Assembly (NCBI GenBank): GCA_013306675.1
Contig: JABLUY010000216.1
Location: 1-63,588, forward strand
DNA: 63,588 bases
DNA from: Thraustochytrium sp. TN22
Lineage: Eukaryota; Sar; Bigyra; Thraustochytrida; Thraustochytriidae
Reading direction: 5' to 3'
In this document: positions 44,615 to 53,362 of the stretch, one piece after another
Position numbering within the stretch: the first letter of the stretch is position 1
Layout: the number at the start of each line of letters is the position of its first letter
Notes under the pieces: model-generated
The model's input: the letters and a program-made list of their open reading frames with translations, nothing else
Databases searched by the model: none
What the model was told of the DNA's origin: nothing
Made by a program: the position numbers and the translations under genes

Positions 44615-47427
44615 GAGGAGGAGGAGGATAGTGAGGTGGAGACGCCTGTGCTGGGCGGGCTCTCGCACGAGCTCCTGCACGAGCTGCTCGAGTGGTTGCC
44701 CGGCGAGAGCCTGCTCGCCTTGGGATGCAGCAGCTTTGGTATGTGAAAAGTTGTCGCTCGCTCGCGCTGCGCCTGATAAACAAACGAGGGGACTGACGCT
44801 GGAAGCGTTGCTTGTACCGCGTTGCTACAGGCCTGAGCGTCTTTTGCGGCGAGGAGCCGCTCTGGATGGCGCTATGCATCCGGGAATTTGGCAGCGAGCT
44901 CCGGCGCGAGGCGACGTGGAAGCAGTCATGGGCGCTCGGGCGAGGACTGCGGTGGCGCGGGGACCGGCGCAAGGTATTGCTAAGACCGCCGCCGAGGTCA
45001 AGGCAGCGCGCGCTGGTGTCTCGCTTCCTCAGCAATCGGCTGTACTGCTGCCATGTGGACCTGGGCGGCTTCGTGCCACAGAGAGAGCACATCGAGCGCG
45101 TGCACATCGCAGACAAGCGGCGGCTGAGTGTGGATGCCTTTGCGGAGGAGTTCGACCTGCCGCGCAAGCCTGTGGTGATTGTCGGCGCGGCGGACGCCTG
45201 GCCGGCGCGACGCAAGTGGACGCTGTCGCAGCTCGCACGGAGGTTCGGCGGCAGCGTGCGGTGGCAGATGTCGCACGGCGTGGAGGACAAGGCGCCCTTG
45301 GAGATGACTCTGGAGGCGTATGCGGCGTACCTGCGCGTGCAGACGGACGAGGTGCCGCTGTACATTTTCGACGCGGCGTTCGGGGATAAGGCGCCGGAGC
45401 TGCTGAACGAGTACTCGCTGCAGGGCTTCCAGGGTCTCTTCGCCGAGGACTATCTTAGCGTACTGGACCGCGCCGCACGGCCCAAGTTCAGGTGGTTGGT
45501 GGCCGGGCCGGCGCGCACGGGTGCGCCCTGGCACCGGGACCCAGGGTACACGAGCGCGTGGAACACGTTGCTGCAGGGCCGCAAGCGGTGGGCGCTGTAC
45601 CCGCCGAGCCGTGCGCCACCGGGGGTTGGCGTGGAGTACGCGGATGAGGAGGGTGAGATGGTGGTGGATGTGGCGACGCCGTCGAGCCTTCGGTGGTTTT
45701 TGGATGTGTACCCTCAGCTGTCGGCGGAGGAGCGTCCGCTGGAGATTGTGCAGAATCCGGGGGAGACGATCTTCGTGCCGGCCGGGTGGTGGCACCTGGT
45801 CCTCAACCTGGAGGAAACGGTAAGCGTAACGCAGAACTTCGCGAGCCGCGCGAACCTGCGCGCTGCGGTGCACGACCTGCGACGCGATCACGGTGCGCGC
45901 TTCGTGGAGGAGTGGGCGTACCAGGTGCGGCTGCGGGCGTCGGCATTGGCGCCGCGTATGGAACGCGCGCTTATCCCGTACCGCGAGGGTTTTTCGTCGG
46001 CGACTGCGTATGCGCTTTCGTTCCGGGATGCAGGCGCGTGGGCGGAGCGCGTGGGTGCGGTTCTACGGCACCACGGCATCCTGCCCCGGAGCAAGCAAGA
46101 GCAAGCTCAAGAGAACCAGCTCAAGCACGAGCGCGAGCACGAGCACAAGCACAAGCACAAGCGCAAGGAAGCGCCGCTAGCGGCCACGGCGATCCAGGCG
46201 CTCTCGCGGCGGCTCAACCCGGCGTTCGCGCACGTGGAGGCGGGCGTGGTGGTGAAGTTCTTCTCGCACTTTGGCGCCGGCGACCTCAGCGCTGGCCTGG
46301 CTTGTGTGGAGTCCGGGCAGGCGAGCGACGGCTGGGATGCGTATCGCAGCGAGGTGGACGCGCTGCGGGCGCTGGCGAGCGAGCGAGCAGTCGAGGTGCC
46401 GCAGCTCGTGGCGCACGGGACCTACTTTGGAGAGGGCCACGGCGAGCCGTGGCGCTGGCCGTACGTGGTGCAGACACGCGTCGCAGGCGTCTCGCTCGGC
46501 GCCGTGCGTGCCATTGGCACGGCGACCGCCTCGGATCTCCGCGGCGTGGCACACTGGCTCGGATTGCGCGTGCGTGCGCTGCACGAGAGCGCGGCGCTGC
46601 GAACCGCACTGCGAAGCGTGGGCAGCTACGACGCCTTTTTGCGCGTGCAGCGCAAGCACGCGCTGAGCTCGCATTGGCGGCGCGGCGAGCTGCCGCGCAG
46701 TCTGCTGGAAACCATGGACGGCTTCGTGGCGCACCACTGGCCGGCGGTCTGCGGGCTGGGCGTGCACATGCACGTGGGCCTGCACGGCGACCTGCAGGAG
46801 GAGAACGTGATGGTGGAGAGCGGCGCGCTCTCGGCGGCGGCGCGCACAGCGTCCTTGTTGCGGCGCGCGTGGGCGCCGCTGCTCGAGGCGGGCGACGTCG
46901 GCGGCGACGCGTGCTTGCTCGAGGCGCTCGTGCACCGTCTGGTGCACGAAGACAAGGTGCGGCTGGGCGCGCTGGCGGGCGCGGACGACGGCCTGCTGGC
47001 GGCACTCGGCGTGCCGCGTGGCCTGCGGCCCAGCCTCTTGGCGACCCTGCGCGCCGGCCCCGTGGCCGAAGCGGACGTGGGCCTGGTGCGGCCATCGGGG
47101 CTCATCGATTTCGCAGACGCGCGCGTGGGCGACGCCCTCTACGACATGGTTGCGCTACATGTGAGCGCGCTGGCCTGCGACTCGAGTCTCTGGTTGCACT
47201 TTGTTCAGGCCTACGGCGGCGCGGACCACCTGAGGCGCAGGCACCGCCGCGACCCTTCCGCCGTCCTCATGTGTCTGACCCTGCTGCACCCATGCGACGC
47301 GGTGCATGTGGCGGCCAAGCACCGGCCTGAACTCTTTTCCGGGGCGCTTCCGTGGCATTCCATTGCCGCTAGGCTCTTTCCGATGCCCGATGCCGCGGCC
47401 CCTTCGTTAGCAAGCTCATTCGTGTGA
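44438..47427 (+). CDS. F-box / JmjC / kinase-fold (APH) protein, JMJD6-like oxygenase
   Basis: A 965-residue protein from exons 44438-44738 and 44831-47427. Residues 43-58 are Gln-rich. An F-box at about 73-120 spans the splice junction (LSHELLHELLEWLPGESLLALGCSSF then GLSVFCGEEPLWMALC). The JmjC domain (about 210-445) is JMJD6-like with an intact iron triad: His335 and Asp337 in APWHRDPGYTSAW, and His422 in FVPAGWWHLVLNL. The partner blocks NTLLQGRKRWALYPP and SVTQNFAS are present too. The C-terminal third is an aminoglycoside-phosphotransferase-type kinase fold with HGDLQEENVMVE as catalytic loop and LIDFADARVGDALYDM as metal-binding segment. The F-box should recruit an SCF ubiquitin ligase; the JmjC part is expected to hydroxylate or demethylate protein side chains. 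A similar three-part architecture exists in plants and some fungi. Basic KHKHKHKRK-type patch between the domains. Confidence 0.92.
44739..44830 (+). other. Spliceosomal intron in the F-box/JmjC gene
   Basis: 92 bp, beginning GTATGTG and ending GCTACAG, phase 1. Splicing makes the codon GGC and joins the two halves of the F-box. Reading through reaches a stop two codons into the intron. Confidence 0.92.
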
Positions 47428-47445
47428 CCTGTGCTGTGCTTCTCA

Positions 47446-47606
47446 TTCTTGCTCTTGGATGTGCTCTCATTCTTGCTCTTGGATGTGCTCTCATTCTTGC
47501 TCTTGGATGTGCTCTCATTCTTGCTCTTGGATGTGCTCTCATTCTTGATCTTGGATGTGCTCTCATTCTTGATCTTGGATGTGCTCTCATTCTTGATCTT
47601 GGATGG
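47446..47606. repeat. 24-bp tandem repeat, about six to seven copies
   Basis: The unit CTCATTCTTGCTCTTGGATG plus TGCT is repeated, with GATCTT variants in the last copies. It begins about 20 bp after the stop of the F-box/JmjC gene, so it probably lies in its 3' UTR. Hydrophobic (plus) and Ser/Lys-rich (minus) open frames across it are by-products of the 24-bp period. Confidence 0.93.
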
Positions 47607-47708
47607 AGGGGGGGCTGCTCGGAGCACGCCAAGCAAGCCAGCAGTGGCGTTTGCGCCGCAGAATTGCAAACGCTGGTCGGAGCTAGTGCACGTCCGCGAG
47701 GCGAGTTC

Positions 47709-48537
47709 TTTCGCGGCGCACGGCACGCGCGGTTCATCCTAGATTAGTGTGGACGGAAAGAAGTCCTGCTCGGAGCTCTGCACGTCGACCTCGGCCTCGA
47801 GCCGGAGCCAGCGTTGGGCCTCGCTCAGGGGGTCCGTGGCCGCGCTGGCTGGCCTGGGGGCTGGCGTCGCCCGGGTCGCAGTCCAGGCTACTGCGCTGCG
47901 CCGCTGCAGCACGAAGAACCCGGAGATGCCCGACTCGTCCGCCCCTGATCCGCACCGAACCAGTGGCTTGGCGTGGCTTGTGATGGTCCTATTAGATACG
48001 TGCGTGTGCTACGTATGGAGCGTGCTCAGGCTCCCCAGGAAAAAAAAAAGGCGGTCATCGCTGCTGCGGTGCCGAGCTCTATGGCTCCTAGCCTCCTGCC
48101 AGTGCGACTGCCTTGCGGCGGCGAGGCTAGAGTGAATCGACGCCGACCATGGTAGCTTTCGCGGCGCACGGCACGCGCAGCGCTGCCAGGATTAGTGTAG
48201 ACGGCTGCTCGGAGCTCTGCACGTCGACCTCGGCTTGAAGCCGGAGCCAGCGTTGGGCCTCGCTCCCTCGCTCCGTTGAGTCCGTGGCCGCCCTGGCTGG
48301 CCTGGTGGCTGGCGTCGCCCGGGTCGCACGCAGTCCAGGCTCCTGCGCTGCAGCACGAAGAACCCGGAGATGCCCGTCTTGTCCGCACCGGATCCGCACC
48401 GAATCAGTGGCTTGGCGTAACTGACGTGCAATGTACATGTGCTCTACGTGTGCTACGTGTGGAGCATGATGCTCCCAGGTAGAAGGCGGTCATCGCTGCG
48501 GTGCCAAGGTCCACTGCTGGCCGGCGAGGCTGGAGTC
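47709..48537. repeat. Two direct copies of a ~448-bp noncoding unit
   Basis: Copy 1 starts at about 47709 and copy 2 at about 48157 (both TTTCGCGGCGCACGGCACGC). They share many long blocks in the same order: CGGAGCTCTGCACGTCGACC, CCGGAGCCAGCGTTGGGCCT, TGGCTGGCGTCGCCCGGGTC, GCAGCACGAAGAACCCGGAG, ATCCGCACCGAA...CAGTGGCTTGGCGT and GGCGGTCATCGCTGC. Similarity continues to about 48133 and 48537. Indels between copies are not multiples of three, which argues against a translated unit. No terminal repeats or transposase are seen. Confidence 0.88.
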
Positions 48538-49789
48538 CACGGACTCACTCTACAACCAACTCCGTACAAAGTCTCCAAGACCGTCGAGATGAGAACGCGT
48601 TCACTGGCAAGTCGTGGTCAACCTCCGAGTCGAACAGGAAAAGCTTCACCGCGGCACCTCAGGCAGCCTGAGGTCGAGTCAGTTGCAGTACCGCCGCCGG
48701 CCGCCGAGTCGCCACGGCGTGAGGGGCCGGCCCCGCCCGGCCGCCTCGCATGGCTCGGAGCTCGGAGGCCGCCTGAGACACACAACCAGCCAGCCCTGTC
48801 GCAGGTCTCGCTGTCGCCACAGCCAGCCGCCAGAGCTTCGCGGCGAGCTTCCAGGGTGGGCCACGGCTCCGACACGGTATGGCATCATGTGATCAAAAGG
48901 TAAGGAGGTCTCGGAGGTGGCATCCCGGCCGGCGGCCCGGAATGGCGAGCGTCACAGCCTCAACTTGAACCAACTCCCGGCCGGTTCTTGAAGACCTGCG
49001 AGCGGTCTGCGACTCGGACTCGGCCTCGGCGCGAGCGAGAGTGCCTACCATCCCCCGCTCGTGGTCGAGCGCCGCTCCTTGCGTTTTATTGCGCGGCCAC
49101 CGCCACGAGATTGTTTCTCGTGTGTGATGTGTAGTAGTCAGCGAGCGCACTGGCGGCCTCGTAGCAGCCGCCGCCGCCGCAGCGCAAGAGCGACGCGCGG
49201 CAAGCGCAGCGCTCCGCCTCGCCGTCGACTCGAGTCAGCCCGCCCGTGCCTGTGACGCTGTGTGAGCGTGAGCAGGAGCGCGCCCGCACGTGGCTGCGGG
49301 CGCTGCGGGCCACGGTGGGGCTGTTTGGCAACGCCCTTGGCTGCGGAACGCGAGCTGGGCGCACCCCCACCACGGCACCAGCACGGGCCGGCCACCGCAG
49401 CGGTGGGGCGGCTGCGGGGGGCGTCGCAGGCGCGGTCCCGAAACAGCGCTCCAGCAAGGCCGCGGGCGGTACTTCCACCACCACCGCAGTCGGCCAGACA
49501 GCAAGACGCGCCGACCGCCAGCAGAAGCGTGCCACTTCGTCGTTCGATCCAAGTTCGATCGACTGATCGGCGCGCCGGCCGGCCGGCCGGCCGACCGAGC
49601 GATCGACTCCTGCCTCGCAGGCGCCACCCGCGTCCGTCCCCGCGGCCGACCTGCGACGGCCTCGACTGGGCTGTGCTGCCAGTGTGGTGGCGAGCGCGCT
49701 TGTGGTGCCGGCGGCGACGGGTCTCAGAACTCGCTTCCAGCGCAACTCGCCGCGACGCGGCTCGAGCTCACCCGCAGACCGGCAGGCCA

Positions 49790-50185
49790 ATGGCTAGCGA
49801 GATGCAAACCTCTATCAAGTTCGAGCTCGACCAAGAGAGCCCGACGCCCGGAGCCAAGCAGAAGATGACGTCCATGCCGCAGCCGGCCACGAGCAGCATG
49901 ACGAACTCCCTCCCCGCCTCCGCACCTCCGCGCAAGCTGGCGCCCGTGGTGGGCGGCGCTCGCACGAGGTCTGCCTACAAGCTCACGACGCGCATGCTGC
50001 GCGCGCGCCTGCGCGAGGGCGTCGTGGTCCCTGCGCCTGCCACCACCTCGCCGCTCGCCGCGCTCGCCGCCAAGAAGCAGCCGCCGCCGCACTCCGGCAT
50101 GCCGGAGCTCGACCTCGACGACGACGCCGAGGCGCAGCGCCAGGAGCCCGACCTCGGGCCCTTCTTCGAGTTCGAGGACGCCTGA
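49790..50185 (+). CDS. Small basic/low-complexity protein A (KLAP-TRSA family)
   Basis: A 131-residue protein from the ATG at 49790 (MASEMQTSIKFELDQ). The centre has PRKLAPVVGGARTRSAYKLTTRM, where KLAP...GGA.TRSA.KLT matches the small protein encoded at 51393-51911. The C-terminus is acidic and aromatic (DLGPFFEFEDA). It has no signal peptide, membrane helix or known domain. The frame remains open to 49262 upstream, but that part has no ATG and is Arg/Pro-rich. Function unknown. Supported mainly by the motif shared with its neighbour and by codon pattern. Confidence 0.6.
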   Translation: MASEMQTSIKFELDQESPTPGAKQKMTSMPQPATSSMTNSLPASAPPRKLAPVVGGARTRSAYKLTTRMLRARLREGVVVPAPATTSPLAALAAKKQPPPHSGMPELDLDDDAEAQRQEPDLGPFFEFEDA

Positions 50186-51392
50186 GCGAGCGGCCTCCAG
50201 CGCCCCGCGCGCGCGCGCGGGCTCCTCGGGGCCCATGCCCGCCCATGCCCATGCCTGTCTGCCTCATCCCGCCTGCCAGGGCCTCCCCGCGGGAGGACAC
50301 GGGGCGGGCCGCGCGGCCAGCGGGAGCGGGCCGTCCACGGCCGCTGCCGGCCGCTGCGCCCGCGCCGGCCGGGTGCGCCAACCCGCGCGCGGCGCGCGGG
50401 AGGGACGAAATCGAGATGCTCGCGCGCGCTTCGTCTCGCCGCTCCTCACTCGGAAGCCGCGCGCAGCCACTCACGACCAACGGCCTGCGCCGCGCCGTGG
50501 CCGCAGCCACGAGCTGCGCCGCGCTGCGCTGCAGCCCCGCCCGCCCGCCCGCGCCGCGCCGCGCCGCACGTTTCTGTTCTGTCGGGCCGCCGGCCTCGAC
50601 GGCGGGCGACCTGGACCTCGACTGGGACCACGACGACGACGACGTGGACGTGACCATCCATCACCTTCACCGACGTGGACACGGACCGGAGGCGCAGTCT
50701 GCGCCTGGCGCCTGGCGGCGAGCGAATCTATCGCTGCGCAGCGCGCGGGCCGCCATCGTGCCGTGACGAACGAACGATCAAAGATGGGGCCTCGGTTGCT
50801 TTGGCCTCTCGGGCGGCCCGGAATCTGTAGGCGCTCGTACGTAACGTACGGGCTCGCCAATCCGCTCCATGAGCCTGAGGGCGACGGCCACGGAGGGGTT
50901 GTTGTGGTTGGAGGCGCGCTCCGCTCCCTCCCTCCCAATCGGCGAGCCTCTTCCGGGCACCGTTGACTCGCGAGTCGCGAGCGGGGCGGGTGTCGGTGCA
51001 AGCCCGGCGTGCAGCAGCTGGAGCCTGGATGGCTGAAAGCGAAGGGATGGGAGCAAGGTCGGTGCCGGCCCTGCCGGCTGGCCTTCTCCGGACCGGTTGA
51101 GCACGGGCTGGCCGAGCCGGCAGCTGGCTCACAGCCTTGTGCCATCTGAGGCGCCTCGCTGGGACGGCCGGGACGCACGTCACTGGCACTGCACGGCAGG
51201 GCACCAAGACGTTGGTTGGGAGTGAGTCCTGCGTCGCCCGGCCAACCAGCAAACCCGAAACGATCCGAGGCGAGGCGAGGCGAGGCCTAGGCCTGGTGGC
51301 AGCAGCCAGGTGGACCGGCCGGTACGAGATTGCCGGCGGTAGGGAGCTCGCACGAGAGCACAAACGCGCAAAACGCCGGCGACCTCGCGGGC
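50186..51392. other. 1.2 kb intergenic region between small proteins A and B
   Basis: GC-rich sequence with only low-complexity open frames. A 15-bp inverted repeat (CGTACGT-A-ACGTACG) lies at 50836-50850. It should include the promoter of small protein B. Confidence 0.5.
50836..50850. promoter_or_regulatory. 15-bp inverted repeat (possible protein-binding site)
   Basis: CGTACGT and ACGTACG flank a single A; perfect dyad symmetry. Located 557 bp upstream of small protein B. Function is unproven. Confidence 0.3.
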
Positions 51393-51911
51393 ATGGCGCC
51401 GCATCAGCAGCAGCGGCAGCGGCAGCAGCACATGTCGCGGTCACCCAGGAGCCCGAGCCTGACGGCGCTCACTGCCAAGAAGAACGCGAGCCTCCAGATG
51501 ACGAGCAGCTGGAATCTCGAGACGCTAGCGGTGGCGGCGGTGGCGGCGGCAGTAGCGGCTTCGCCACGAAACGACAAGCTGGCGCCGCAGACAGGACCGG
51601 TGCTGGGCGGCGGCGCGCCGACCAGGTCCGCGCGCAAGCTCACCGAGCACTTCCTCTGGCCGCTCGACGCCTCCACAGGCCCGCGTCGCGAGCAGGACGC
51701 CAGCGATTGGACGGAGGACGACGCCGGCGAGTCCATGTTCTTCCCCATGGAGCCCGAGTCGCAGCCCGCGTCGCCTGCTTTCGCGCAGCGCGAGGCGCAG
51801 CAGCGCGCCAAGCATCTGCACGCCGTGGCCGTGGTGGCCGCCGCTGCAGCCGCCGCCGCGCACATGCGCGAGAGGCTACGACCTGCGACAGCGCTTCCCC
51901 TGGGCCCTTGA
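51393..51911 (+). CDS. Small low-complexity protein B (KLAP-TRSA family)
   Basis: A 172-residue protein from the ATG at 51393 (MAPHQQQRQRQQ). It carries KLAPQTGPVLGGGAPTRSARKLTEHF, clearly related to the KLAPVVGGARTRSAYKLT segment of protein A. A Gln/Arg-rich start and Ala-rich stretches (AVAAVAAAVAAS; VVAAAAAAAAH) are low complexity. Acidic/aromatic residues (DWTEDDAGESMFFPMEPES) follow the shared motif, as FFEFEDA does in A. This suggests a common layout of basic TRSA box then acidic patch. No known domain. An internal ATG (MSRSPRS) is an alternative start. Function unknown. Confidence 0.6.
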   Translation: MAPHQQQRQRQQHMSRSPRSPSLTALTAKKNASLQMTSSWNLETLAVAAVAAAVAASPRNDKLAPQTGPVLGGGAPTRSARKLTEHFLWPLDASTGPRREQDASDWTEDDAGESMFFPMEPESQPASPAFAQREAQQRAKHLHAVAVVAAAAAAAAHMRERLRPATALPLGP

Positions 51912-52215
51912 CTTTTGTAGACTAGCTAGCTAGCCCCGACACGCGACGCGACGCGACACGAAGCGAAGCGAAGCGAGCTCGACGCAGCCACAATTCAATG
52001 TGATATGATCCCTGACCGACCACGATTTCTGCTGATTCATCGATAACCCGGTACCCCAACCTCTTCCCTCCCAGCAGATTATCGCGCTCTGCATCCTGGG
52101 CGCCTCGTCGGACGGCGCGCTTCCGCGAGCTCGACGCAGCCACAATTCGATAAAGAACCTGATCGACGATTCTCTCCCAGGCGCCTGGTCCTCGCGCTGC
52201 ATCTCGGGCACGTTG
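51912..52215. other. Upstream region of the RibD-like gene, with duplicated segment
   Basis: A (CTAG)n tract at about 51917-51933 directly follows the stop of small protein B. The 25-bp sequence GAGCTCGACGCAGCCACAATTC plus RAT occurs at about 51975 and again at about 52128, with further similarity after each copy (TCCCAG...CGCTGCATC). This gives an imperfect ~155-bp direct duplication just upstream of the gene. Confidence 0.6.
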
Positions 52216-53328
52216 ATGGCGCCCTCCCTCGTCACCCTTTTGGGACGCGCTCTGCGCGCGGGGCACTTCGCAAGAACCTTCACCCCCGAGCGCAACGCGC
52301 GCAAGACCGCAAAGAGCGGCCACGGCGGGGGCGTCGCGGCCGGCTCCCCGCGCCGCGCGTGGCTGCAGGAGCAGCGGCGTGCCGCAGGCGGCAGGAGCCT
52401 CTTGCCGGCGATGCCGGCGATGCCGGCATCTGGCCTGGGCGCCTTGGCCGTGCCGGCGGGCCTGCGCGAGGGGCTGCCGCGCGCGCTGGCGGCGCTGCGC
52501 TCCGAGGCCGTCGAGCGTGGCGAGCTGGTGGTTTTGCACGTGTGCTGCGTGCTGCAGAAGCTGGGAGGGCGCGTCAATGCGGTGCACCACGCCAGGGCGC
52601 CGCGCAGCGTGGGCGACGCCTTTGCGCTCGCAGCCTCGCGCGCCGTCTCGGACATCACCATCACGTCGGGCTCCAATGTGCGCGCGGAGCACGCAACCCT
52701 GCGTGCAGAGCTGGACCTCCCGGACGCGGCCGCTGCTCGCGTGCTGGAAGACCTGCGCGGCCAGGTTTCGGCTGCGCCGCGCGTGTGGGCCGTGCTCACC
52801 TCTGGCCTGGTGCCGAGTCGCGAGTCGGCCTTCATGCGCGACATGGCCGACCAGCGCCGCCCCTGCTTGATCACCGCAGCCGACCTCGTCGCAGACATGA
52901 TTAGGAGCGACACCGACCACGTCTGGGGCCGCGACTCCGCGGAGCGCGCCTGCTTCCGCGTGGTGCCGCTGCAGCCGAAGCCCGCCGGTCTCGTCGCGGC
53001 GCTGCGCGCCGTGCTCGAAGCTGCGCCTGCTGGACACCGCCCGGCCTGCGTCGTGGGCCTCGAGGCAGGCCCACGGACGGCAGCCTCACTCTGGCACGCG
53101 AGTTTTCACGCCGACCTCGAGGCAGAGCCGTATTCGCCGGTGCGTCGGGCGCTCCTGGCCACCTCCTTCGAGGGCGACGTGCACCCAGAGCTGCCCCGAA
53201 TCGAGCCGCCAGTCGACATAGACTACCTCTCGCGCTTGTGTCCATCGCGCGAGCTCTTCGCTGACGCCTGGGAATCGGATCTAGGCCGCTGGTCGCTCTC
53301 GCTCCGCGTGGAGGACCGACCCATGTGA
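52216..53328 (+). CDS. RibD C-terminal (reductase-fold) domain protein
   Basis: A 370-residue protein from the ATG at 52216. After an ~85-residue basic leader, the sequence follows the RibD-C/dihydrofolate-reductase-like fold: VLHVCCVLQKLGGRVNAVHH, then GDAFALAASRAVSDITITSGSNVRAEH (counterpart of the 'lR..aDAvlvGagTvraE' block), RVWAVLTSGLVP, and near the end VGLEAGPRTAASLWHASF, the position of the glycine-rich ESGP..L block. In riboflavin synthesis this domain reduces the pyrimidine ribose with NADPH, but here no deaminase domain is attached. Relatives without it are often of unknown substrate. The leader could be an organellar presequence. Assigned by motif order only, so the enzymatic role is tentative. 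Confidence 0.6.
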   Translation: MAPSLVTLLGRALRAGHFARTFTPERNARKTAKSGHGGGVAAGSPRRAWLQEQRRAAGGRSLLPAMPAMPASGLGALAVPAGLREGLPRALAALRSEAVERGELVVLHVCCVLQKLGGRVNAVHHARAPRSVGDAFALAASRAVSDITITSGSNVRAEHATLRAELDLPDAAAARVLEDLRGQVSAAPRVWAVLTSGLVPSRESAFMRDMADQRRPCLITAADLVADMIRSDTDHVWGRDSAERACFRVVPLQPKPAGLVAALRAVLEAAPAGHRPACVVGLEAGPRTAASLWHASFHADLEAEPYSPVRRALLATSFEGDVHPELPRIEPPVDIDYLSRLCPSRELFADAWESDLGRWSLSLRVEDRPM

Positions 53329-53362
53329 AAGATGAGTGAAAGATGAGTGACTTCTAACTAAC

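Larger units (their letters stand above)
47428..49789. other. 2.4 kb intergenic region rich in repeats
   Basis: Contains the 24-bp minisatellite just after the JmjC stop, the ~448-bp direct duplication (47709-48537), and then unique GC-rich sequence with no supported gene. GGCCGGCCGGCCGGCC occurs at about 49576-49592. The right end is the upstream region of the small protein gene at 49790. Confidence 0.55.

Noticed and set aside
47424-47747. Hydrophobic LALGCALI repeat frame after the JmjC gene
   Set aside because: Product of a 24-bp minisatellite whose period is divisible by three; no independent coding evidence.
51922-53037. 371-codon minus-strand frame opposite the RibD-like gene
   Set aside because: Antisense shadow; no motifs, while the plus strand carries RibD-C block order.
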